From positions 1,000,606-1,064,605 of the forward strand of contig CATOSI010000001.1 of the NCBI GenBank assembly GCA_951812505.1: DNA of 64,000 nucleotides, in the 5' to 3' direction. Both the position numbers and the translations under genes were made by a program. The notes under the pieces were generated by a model that made no database searches, had not been told where the DNA came from, and was given only the letters and a program-made list of their open reading frames with translations. The stretch's first letter is position 1. The number at the start of each line of letters is the position of its first letter. Shown here one piece after another: positions 17,043 through 24,918 of the stretch. The stretch comes from an uncultured Dehalococcoidia bacterium. GTDB lineage: Bacteria > Chloroflexota > Dehalococcoidia > Lucifugimonadales > UBA1123.

Positions 17043-18559
17043 CTTATGGCGGGACAGTCTGTCCGACTGCGAATTTCCAGGAAATGAACATTTCCCCCCG
17101 GGACAGGGTGTCTGGACAGGACTGCGTAGCTGAATGGGTGTGTTTTTCCTGCTGCGCCCCAACCTGCGCGTGAATAGCATGGAGAGGGACTTAGCAGGAA
17201 TAGTGGGGGAGGACAGGATGTCTGGAATGGGCGTTGGAAATTTGGAGGGGAACGTAGGGGACAGGTTGTCTAGGGCAGAGAGTGAACATGAGGCCGCCTC
17301 CGAGTCGCATGTCGTCATGGACGCCGTGTGAATCGCACTTGTCTTAGGAAGGTGGGCGATACGGTCGCCTAGATGGTCGCCGTACCCGCGGGCGCTGTGA
17401 GCGTTCTGGCGACCATGCGCGGACTGGACGTCGGACCATCCGTTGCGACCATCAAGCGCACCGCACTGAATTTCGACAAGGCGCCAGTGCCCCCGTGTCG
17501 TCGAATGCGGTTCCCCCGTCCGTTGCGTGCCTTATGCTGCGTTTCCACTCTTATGGCGGGACAGTCTGTCCGACTGCGAATTTCCAGGAAATGAACATTT
17601 CCCCCCGGGACAGGGTGTCTGGACAGGACTGCGTAGCTGAATGGGTGTGATTTTCCTTCTGCGCCCCAACCTGCGCGTGAACAGCATGGAGAGGGACTTA
17701 GCAGGAATGGTGGGGGAGGACAGGATGTCTGGAATGGGCGTTGGAAATTTGGAGGGGAACGTAGGGGACAGGTTGTCTAGGGCAGAGAGTGAACATAAGG
17801 CCGCCTCCGAGTCGCATGTCATCATGGACGCCGGGTGAATCGCACTTGTCTTAGGAAGGTGGGCGATACGGTCGCCTAGATGGTCACCGTACCCGCGGGC
17901 GCTGTGAGCGTACTGGCGACCATGCGCGGACTGGACGTCGGACCATCCGTTGCGACCACCAAGCGCACCGCACTGAATTTCGACACGGCACCAGTGCTCC
18001 CGTGTCGTCGGATGCGGTCCCCCCGTCCGTTGCGTGCCTTATGCCGCGTTTCCACTCTTATGGCGGGACAGTCTGTCCGACTGCGAATTTCCAGGAAATG
18101 AACATTTCCCCCCGGGACAGCGTGTCTGGACAGGATTGCGTAGCTGAATGGGTGTGTTTTTCCTTCTGCGCCCCAACCTGCGCGTGGCCAGCGTTAAGAG
18201 GAACTTAGCAGGAAAGGTGGGGGAGGACAGACTCGCTGCAACGGGTGATGGGCGGTCCTGTGGGAACGCAAGGGCTGGACTGTTCAGGACAGAGGGCAAC
18301 GCGAGCTCGCTCTCATATCGTATGTTGTCATAGAGGCCGCGTGAATCGTAACTGTCTTGGGAATGAGGCGGTACGGTCGCCTAGATGGTCGCCGTACCCA
18401 CGGGTGCTGTGAGCGTTCTGGCGGCAGTGCGCAGAAGGGACGCGGGCCCATCCATTGCGGCTATCGAATGCGCCACGCCGAACGTCGATTCCGCGGCGTC
18501 GGATGCGGTCTCGTCCGGCTCACACGCCTTATGTCGAGATTCCGCCTTCCGGCGTGGTC
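17043..18559 (+). repeat. Three tandem copies of a 507-bp unit
   Basis: Copies start at 17043, 17550 and 18057, exactly 507 bp apart, each beginning CTTATGGCGGGACAG. Copies 1 and 2 differ at only a few bases. Copy 3 is nearly identical for its first ~130 bp and then clearly diverged to its end near 18559. Each copy opens with nested palindromes: GGACAG-T-CTGTCC and GGAAATG-AA-CATTTCC, then CCCGGGACAG. Later in the unit there is a direct GGTCGCCTAGATGGTCGCC motif. The unit length is a multiple of three, but every frame is interrupted and no frame has a good ribosome-binding site, so I regard it as non-coding. It lies 0.7 kb upstream of a replication-relaxation-like gene. Confidence 0.85.
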
Positions 18560-19253
18560 GAGCCCCCGGCTCGCTTGGATAGGACCCGGTGGCGTTGAGG
18601 GACCGCATTGGTCCACTGGGGCAATTCCATTCTGGCCTGGCCGCAAGTGGTTCATGCGGTTGTTTCTGCGGACAGCAGCAACGCTTCGAACCATATGAGA
18701 CCCGGGCCACCGATGGATGCTATCGCGAACTCTCGTAAACCGGGCCGGCATTGACGCTGAGCACTTCCGAAGACGGAGTGCGTGTCGAATTCAACAGCTT
18801 GTGCAGGTTCTGGGATGACATTGGGGTCTCCAGGATGTTCTCGGTCTGGCGTCCGCTGCAGTACTGGTACTGCCGAACGTATCCCGGGAGATCGGCATGA
18901 CTGGCGGTCCGCTCAAGGCCTGTTCGACTTAGTGGAACACGAATGTCAACAAATATTGAGCGACCGGTCGTCGGCCAGATTTGAGGGAGCTGTTCACTCC
19001 ACAGGGCGTTCGGACGGTGCGGACGCATGGATCAGTCGGCTCGAATCCGAAGCTGCGAAAGGTACATTGTCGCTCGTGGAGCAGCCTCATGTGCGCCGTC
19101 TTGGGACGGCAGAGGACCAGTAGTGTAGGGCGTTTCAGTTGGGACATCTGCCGGGTGTGGGACCACCGAAAAGCCCCCTCGAAAATCAGCGACGGTCAGC
19201 TATCTGTGTCATATTCGAAACCATAGATGAACCGCTGTTCAGGAGGTGGCGAA
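18560..19253. other. Intergenic leader of the replication-relaxation-like gene
   Basis: Overlapping open frames exist on both strands, but none has a domain, a good ribosome-binding site or convincing composition. I see no strong hairpin. This stretch presumably holds the promoter of the gene starting at 19254. Confidence 0.35.
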
Positions 19254-20945
19254 ATGATCTCTGATAAGCAGGCTGAGATAATCGATAGACAGACGCACGC
19301 CCCGTTCATGACGGTCGATGACATGGTTACTATTCATAAGTTTGGCCGCTCTCCTCTGCGCAGGCAACTTGACAAGATGGAGCGGGGGGGATTGGTCTGC
19401 CGCGTGCCGCACGCTCTCGAGGGGCGGAATGCGTCGCAGCGCTATGCGCCGACGGGCAAGGGCGTCATAGCGCTGGCGGACAAGAGGGGTGTCCCCATTG
19501 AGGACATGATGCGCCGGCCAGGCGGGACGGGGCGGGGTCTTGCCGTCTTCCAGCGGAGGCTGGATATCCTGGCGACTGTCTACAAGGTCGCCGGGGCCGT
19601 CGCCCGCTGCTACGACGAGCCGGCAGTGCGCCTGCGCCTGACGGGTGGCCGCCCCCTCGATGCCGTGATCATGTTGCCGGACCGTCCGTACAGCGTGGGC
19701 CTGATGGTGAACCGTCCCTGCATATCGTACAGATCCTGGGAGTGGCGGCTGAGGGTCTACGCGGACGAGGAGACTGAACGTCCGTCGGTTCTGCTCGTTG
19801 TGTCCCCCGACCCCCTGTCGGATCACGACGTGGCACGCCGAGTTGCTCGTAACTGCGGCGAACTGGCCCTGACGGCGTCGCTCGAGGAGGTTGCCGATCC
19901 CTTTGAAGAGGTGTGGAGACAGCCAAAATGGTACGACGAGCGTGCGTGGAGCCTCCCGTTCGCATTGGACAGGGTACCACAGAAAGTCGTAACCGCTTAC
20001 GAACCTGAGGTCCAGGACTACAAACGGGCGGCACTGCCGCCGACCGTGCGTGATACCACGACTGTTCTCACCCAGGCGGAACGTCGGACGCTGTATGTGA
20101 TAGCCGACTGGCTGCTGGCGAAGGAAAGCTTCGTCGTGGCTCTGACTGGGCTGCGGCCGGGGACGGTGGAGGCCGTGCTGAAGAGGCTGTTGCAGCGGGG
20201 CCTTGTTCGCTGGGTCGCTGGATGTGACGAGTCGTGCCCAGATACCGAAAGCGACCAGCCGCGTCTTGCGCTCACCGACGCCGGGATACGCCTCATATGC
20301 TATGCCGCCTGCGCCAGGTACGGGCCCATCCGGCACCGGTGGTCCTCGGAAGAGAACGCCACCGCGCAGTTTTTCGGCACGCGTCTGAGAAAGCTGGCGA
20401 AGGAGCACCGGCATACGGATATGGTCTACGACCTGGTCGAACGATTTGCGAACTCCGCGTCTGAAGACATGCATGTACAGAGCTGGCGGGTTACTCCCGC
20501 GCACCTGGCCGAGCAGCACTTCCAGTTGGAGGACAACAGCAGCCACGCCTACCATCATATCCTGCCGGACGCGGCCATTCATATGGAAACGACTAGGGGC
20601 GCATTCGTGCTGCTCCTGGAGGCCGAACGGGGCTGGGTGTGGCGCGGGGGTATGGAGAAGAGGCTGAAGAACTACCAGCGCTATTTCCGCACCAGGCGTT
20701 CAAAACTGGACTATCCCGTCCGCCCCCTGATCGCCTGCGTTCTTGAGGACCCGGGCCGTGAGGCAAATTTCCACATGGCTCAGGTGGATGCGGGTCTTGA
20801 TTGCCTCCCCACCATCATCACCAACCTGGAGCAGATGGCGGCCTATGGCGGCCCTTTGGCAGCTGTGTGGGGCAGACCGGGGCGCTATGGAGAGCGCAAG
20901 TGGATAGACGAGATGCAGGAACAGAAAGGAGATCAATATGAGTAG
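19254..20945 (+). CDS. Replication-relaxation-like protein
   Basis: The start at 19254 follows AGGAGGTG by six bases; an in-frame ATG at 19227 lacks a site. The 563-residue protein has an N-terminal winged helix (FMTVDDMVTIHKFGRSPLRR, QLDKMERGGLV), a middle region with DAVIMLPDRPYSVGLM, a second HTH near residue 280 (LTQAERRTLYVIADWLLAKE) and a C-terminal part with GAFVLLLEAERGWVWRGG and EKRLKNYQRYFR. This layout fits replication-relaxation (plasmid/ICE-associated) proteins. The C-terminal LEAERG...K..Y block resembles a nuclease-like fold. A diverged paralogue lies at 60955-62706. Its stop overlaps the next gene by eight bases. The precise role is unknown. Confidence 0.6.
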   Translation: MISDKQAEIIDRQTHAPFMTVDDMVTIHKFGRSPLRRQLDKMERGGLVCRVPHALEGRNASQRYAPTGKGVIALADKRGVPIEDMMRRPGGTGRGLAVFQRRLDILATVYKVAGAVARCYDEPAVRLRLTGGRPLDAVIMLPDRPYSVGLMVNRPCISYRSWEWRLRVYADEETERPSVLLVVSPDPLSDHDVARRVARNCGELALTASLEEVADPFEEVWRQPKWYDERAWSLPFALDRVPQKVVTAYEPEVQDYKRAALPPTVRDTTTVLTQAERRTLYVIADWLLAKESFVVALTGLRPGTVEAVLKRLLQRGLVRWVAGCDESCPDTESDQPRLALTDAGIRLICYAACARYGPIRHRWSSEENATAQFFGTRLRKLAKEHRHTDMVYDLVERFANSASEDMHVQSWRVTPAHLAEQHFQLEDNSSHAYHHILPDAAIHMETTRGAFVLLLEAERGWVWRGGMEKRLKNYQRYFRTRRSKLDYPVRPLIACVLEDPGREANFHMAQVDAGLDCLPTIITNLEQMAAYGGPLAAVWGRPGRYGERKWIDEMQEQKGDQYE

Positions 20946-21777
20946 CGTATGCTCAGTGGAAAACACGCCCGAGCGGGCCACCGAATTCTTTGGGGAATTC
21001 TATGACCACGAGGTAGAGGAAAGAGGGTCTGACGAAGAGGCTAGGAAAGAGCTGGCTGAGCGATACGGAGTGTCCTCCAAGACGATCAAGCGGTGCAACG
21101 ATGTGCGCATGGAAGGTAAGAACATCAGTGGGAATGTATTACTGCTGACCCATTGCCTGGTTGAAAAGGGTGACGGGTTTGACCTTAAGCCCACTGATGA
21201 GCGCATCTGGTGGTCCACCGAGCGGCTGAAGCGGGAGGCTAAGGGAGAGTGGGAGGCGAACCTCGACGGTCAATTGCAGGACAGGAAACTGAAGCTGGAC
21301 CAGCACGAGAATGAACTGAGAGACCGGGAGGCGGCGGTGACCGAGGGGAGGACGGCCCTTCGGAATGAGAAGCGCCAGACGCAAGAGACTCTTGAGGAGC
21401 GTCTTCGAGACATCGATGAGCAACAGAGACAGCTCAATAAGCGAACTCGCGCTGTCGCCGAGAGGGAGGCCGAGGTCGAGGCGGACAAGGATCGGGTTAG
21501 AGAGCGGGAAAGGCAGACGAGCGAGTTGGAGATATTAAGGAAGGCATTCAACAAAGGAGGTCCGCTGGCACTGCAACCTGGCAAGTCCCTGGCGCTGGCG
21601 CGATGGGAGTTAGAGGAGAAGTACCAGGACAAATTCGGCACACTGCTCGACAGGAGAATCGCCAAGGACCGCCGCATTGAGATCGAGCAGGAGGAAAGAA
21701 CATGCAACATCATGTCGGCGCCGTTGCGCTGGTTCCTCTTGCAGGCATTGAAAGAAGAGACCCTCAGCCAGCGTTGA
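20938..21777 (+). CDS. Coiled-coil protein with an HTH-like N-terminus
   Basis: The 279-residue product starts inside the end of the preceding gene with AAAGGAG upstream, so the two are co-translated. Residues ~35-60 (EARKELAERYGVSSKTIKRC) look like a helix-turn-helix. Residues ~95-205 are a long charged coiled coil (LDQHENELRDREAAVTEGR, TQETLEERLRDIDEQQRQL, VAEREAEVEADKDRVRERER). The C-terminal ~70 residues are mixed. It could link DNA binding to oligomerisation, for example partition or regulation of the element that encodes the replication-relaxation-like protein. I do not recognise the family. Confidence 0.6.
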   Translation: MSSVCSVENTPERATEFFGEFYDHEVEERGSDEEARKELAERYGVSSKTIKRCNDVRMEGKNISGNVLLLTHCLVEKGDGFDLKPTDERIWWSTERLKREAKGEWEANLDGQLQDRKLKLDQHENELRDREAAVTEGRTALRNEKRQTQETLEERLRDIDEQQRQLNKRTRAVAEREAEVEADKDRVRERERQTSELEILRKAFNKGGPLALQPGKSLALARWELEEKYQDKFGTLLDRRIAKDRRIEIEQEERTCNIMSAPLRWFLLQALKEETLSQR

Positions 21778-21784
21778 CTCGCGC

Positions 21785-22288
21785 TCACTTGATCGATAGG
21801 TCTACCCTCTCACCGTTTGCGCCCTGGATGGCGCCCCCGGGACGGACCTCGATTTTGATGATTTGAGCGCCTTCCCGGAGACCCTCGCGGAAACGGAAGC
21901 GCAGGTCTCGTTTCGGGTTCCCGTCGCAGTCAGGAGAAGGCTGAGACTGTTCGTCCTTGGTCATGAGTAGAAGGTCGCCGGTGCACTCCACGTCCCTCTC
22001 GAAGCGGACGTGCCACCATGCGCCACTATCAAGAGTTTCCACTGTGTCCACCCTGACATATTTGACTTTGTAATAGACCCACTCTCCAATTGGAATTATG
22101 GCCCAGACGACCGCCACCAAGAGAAACAGGAAAAGGAGAGCCTTCCGGAACATCCTCTTTGGCGGAGTTGCATGATCAGGTTCGTTCCAGGTCGTAGCTC
22201 TCACATAGCCGTACGCAAACGTCGCGCAGATGTACAACGCGATGGGCGCACCGAGAATAATGAGGGCAATCCATTGAATGGCTGACAT
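21785..22288 (-). CDS. Small membrane protein with two transmembrane helices
   Basis: GGGAGGAG stands eight bases before the ATG at 22288, which I prefer to an upstream in-frame ATG at 22444. The 167-residue product has a first hydrophobic helix at residues ~5-27 (IQWIALIILGAPIALYICAT), a second at ~48-70 (ALLFLFLLVAVVWAIIPIG) and a soluble C-terminal domain of ~95 residues. That domain is beta-rich (GAWWHVRFERDVECTGDLLL; IIKIEVRPGGAIQG). It converges on the coiled-coil gene, seven bases apart. Function unknown. Confidence 0.6.
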   Translation of the reverse strand: MSAIQWIALIILGAPIALYICATFAYGYVRATTWNEPDHATPPKRMFRKALLFLFLLVAVVWAIIPIGEWVYYKVKYVRVDTVETLDSGAWWHVRFERDVECTGDLLLMTKDEQSQPSPDCDGNPKRDLRFRFREGLREGAQIIKIEVRPGGAIQGANGERVDLSIK

Positions 22289-22638
22289 TTGAGTCTCCTC
22301 CCGTACCTTCTTCCTTTGGCGTGGTCGTAGTAGGACCCGCACCGCTGAGTCTCCGGGACCCACATTAAAATGGTAGGTGAAGGTCGGGAAACAAATTCCG
22401 CCTTTTCGTTTATCTAATGGCACACGAAACGACAGATCGTTCATGCCTCGTCAGACGAGAATGAAAGTCCACCGTAGATCAATCTCTTCCCCTGCACATC
22501 GCCACAATGAACGCCGTATAGCAGTTCTGCTCCGAAGGTGACGAAGGAGCAATCATGCCCGAGTAGTTGTGCGCGCGGGCCGTCAGAGATACTCAATACC
22601 AGTAAGCGTTCCCAGCAGGTAGCCTTTTATGTTGGTGT

Positions 22639-23025
22639 ATGTTTATGGATGTACGCAAACGAATGAGACTCACGGACTGGGGCAGACTGTATGGTCTGAA
22701 CCGGATCTCCACCTGGCGGATGTACAACGAAGGACGGCTACCTTCCGACCTGAAAGTGGAGAAGGTGGGCGGCATACTCTATGTGATAGTACCGGAGGAC
22801 AAGCCGCTTCTGACAGTCGGTTATGCACGGGTATCTTCCTCTGACAGAAAGCATCTTCTGGAAGGCCAGTCCCCAAGGCTCTGGAAGTACGCTGGAGAGA
22901 ACGGGATTGTGATGGACAGGGTGGTCGAGGAAGTGGCGAGTGGTCTGAACGACAGGCGGAAGAAGTTGCTGTCACTGTTGTCTGACCCTGACGTGGGCTG
23001 GCTTGTGGTGGGGCAAAAAGGGGGG
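22639..23025 (+). pseudogene. IS607-type serine recombinase TnpA, truncated
   Basis: The frame begins with a MerR-like helix-turn-helix (RLTDWGRLYGLNRISTWRMY, NEGRLPSD). It continues into a resolvase domain with VGYARVSSSDRK (catalytic serine) and LEGQSPRLWKYAGENGI, as in IS607 TnpA. The usual length is about 190-215 residues. Here the frame leaves the family after SDPDVGWLVVGQKGG and runs into ISAs1 sequence at about 23025. No tnpB is present nearby. The element is dead. Confidence 0.75.
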
Positions 23026-23699
23026 ACTGCTCGGGGAAGCGAAGGTCGGAACTGAACATGGCGAGCGAGTTGCTGGACAGAGTCGTTCTGACAGACAGGG
23101 TCGTAACCGGGGACGCGCTTTACTGCAACAGAAAGCTGTGTGAACAGGTGATGGAGGCTGGCGGAGACTACCTGATGATAGTCAAAGCCAACCAAAAGAG
23201 CCTGTATGAGGACATAGAGTCGTGTTTTGAGGAGCCACTGTCCGGCTTCTACGCCTATGCTGAAACAGAGGGTAGTCATGGAGACCGCAGGGAGCGTCGC
23301 AGACTGTGGGCGACGGATATGCTGAGGACATATCTTGACTGGCCCGGACAGCGGCAGGTGTTGAAGGTGGAGAGTTGGCGCGCAGTGAAGGGCAGACAGA
23401 CTCGCCAGGTACGATACGCCATAACCAGTCTCGGAACTCGGATACCGGCCGCAAGGCTTCTTTAGTTAGTGCGTGGACATTGGGGAATAGAAAATCGTCT
23501 TCACTATGTGAGGGACGTTACGATGGGAGAGGACGGCAGTCAGGTGCGTACTGACTCAGCGCCGCAGATGATGGCCGCTGTAAGAAATCTGGTAGTGAGC
23601 ATACTCAGGATGTGCGGTGAGAGGAACATTGCGGCTGCGATCAGAAAGATAGGCTGGAAGCCCAACGGCGCTCTGGAATTGCTCGGACTGATGATATGA
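23026..23699 (+). pseudogene. ISAs1-family transposase, N-terminally truncated with an in-frame stop
   Basis: The frame reads RSELNMASELLDRVVLTDRV, TGDALYCNRKLCEQVMEAGG and DYLMIVKANQKSLYEDI, the central DDE region of ISAs1 transposases. After a TAG at 23463-23465 it resumes in the same frame with VRGHWGIENRLHYVRDVTMG and the normal C-terminus. The first ~130 residues are missing and replaced by the IS607 relic. Truncation plus the stop codon make it non-functional. Confidence 0.75.
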
Positions 23700-23775
23700 C
23701 AATAATCGAAAGACCCTGTGATAGAACGGGACTCAGTGGTGATCTCTCGTAGCACACTGTTATACTTTCTGCTCT

Positions 23776-24918
23776 ATGACTTTCCGATTCATACATACCG
23801 CCGACTGGCAGATCGGCAAAGTATTCCGCTTCGTCGATAATGCCGCGATGGGAGGGCTCCAACTGGCGCGGCTGGAAGCGATCACGCGCATCGGCAAACT
23901 AGCCGCCCAAGAGTTCGAAGTGCGCCATGTGTTGGTCGCGGGTGATGTTTACGACCATGCGTCTCCCTCCCCACACTCGCGCAACCAGGTGATCGAGCGA
24001 ATGCGGGCTCATCCCTCCGTGCAGTGGCACCTGTTGCCGGGGAACCACGATCCGCATCAACCCAATGGACTCTGGGACCAGATTCGAAGACGCGGCTTGC
24101 CCGACAACATCCAAGTGCATACCCAGTCGGCTGTCTCCATCATTGAGAAAGATATCGCTGTCCTGCTCTCCGCTCCACTCCAGCATCGCCGCACCCTCAA
24201 CGACCCCACTGCCTGGATGGACGATCAGGCAACCGAGACCGGGCTGATCCGCATCGGTCTGGCTCATGGTGCTGTACACAGCTTCGATGCTAATGAGGAG
24301 CAGAGAGCCAACCCAATCGACCCTGCCCGGCCACAGCTCGCTCAGCTTGACTACATGGCCCTCGGCGACTGGCACGGAGAGCTTGAGGTAAACGAGCGCT
24401 GCTGGTACAGCGGCACACCCGAGACGGACTCGTTCCAGACGCGCGGCAGGGGCACGGTCCTGCTTGTCGAAATCGACGGCCCCGGTGAGTTGCCTAAAGT
24501 CACTGTGCTCTCTACCGGTCAGTACCGCTGGGAATCGCTCAATGAACGAGTGGAAAGCTTGGCAGATGTTGATCTCCTTGAAAACAAACTGCGTAGCCTA
24601 GACGGCGACCTCAACCGGACACTGGTCGACTTGATGGTTTCCGGCGCGCTCTCACTCGCCGACCTGCTCCACTTCGAAGAACGGATCGTTGAGGGGGCGG
24701 CCGCGGCGATCTTTCATCTCCGCATAGACCGTGAGCAGATGTTTCCGGAACCCACCGACGACGACCTGGACAGCATTGACCCGGGCGGGATTGTCCGCGC
24801 CGCTGCGGACAGGCTTCGTGCTACCGTCGAGACCGGGGGGAGCGACGCCGGTCTCGCTCGTGAGGCTATTCGGCGACTCTACATCGAACACAAGAAGCTT
24901 GAATCGGGGTTGCGATGA
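23776..24918 (+). CDS. SbcD/Mre11-like DNA repair exonuclease
   Basis: The 380-residue protein has calcineurin-type phosphoesterase motifs in order: HTADWQIGK (residues 7-15), VAGDVYDH (55-61) and LPGNHDPH (87-94), with a later GLAHGAVHS and ALGDWHGEL. These bind two manganese ions in Mre11/SbcD nucleases. The N-terminal catalytic domain is followed by a capping domain and a C-terminal helical segment suited to contact the partner ATPase. Its stop overlaps the start of the SbcC-like gene by four bases (ATGA), so the two make a complex. It likely processes broken DNA ends and hairpins. It follows the IS relics directly. Confidence 0.8.
   Translation: MTFRFIHTADWQIGKVFRFVDNAAMGGLQLARLEAITRIGKLAAQEFEVRHVLVAGDVYDHASPSPHSRNQVIERMRAHPSVQWHLLPGNHDPHQPNGLWDQIRRRGLPDNIQVHTQSAVSIIEKDIAVLLSAPLQHRRTLNDPTAWMDDQATETGLIRIGLAHGAVHSFDANEEQRANPIDPARPQLAQLDYMALGDWHGELEVNERCWYSGTPETDSFQTRGRGTVLLVEIDGPGELPKVTVLSTGQYRWESLNERVESLADVDLLENKLRSLDGDLNRTLVDLMVSGALSLADLLHFEERIVEGAAAAIFHLRIDREQMFPEPTDDDLDSIDPGGIVRAAADRLRATVETGGSDAGLAREAIRRLYIEHKKLESGLR

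Noticed and set aside
17134..18333. Small repeated open frames (MGVFFLLRPNLRV and others) inside the 507-bp units
   Set aside because: No ribosome-binding site, and protein sequence is not better conserved than DNA between copy 3 and copies 1-2; the palindromic non-coding head is the conserved part.
19000..19060. tRNA-like text GGCTCGAATCC near 19036
   Set aside because: No matching acceptor, D or anticodon arms can be folded around it, and the T-stem has mismatches.
19239..20582. Long minus-strand open frame opposite the replication-relaxation-like gene
   Set aside because: Arginine/histidine-rich antisense shadow without ribosome-binding site; the plus-strand gene has AGGAGGTG and coherent domains.
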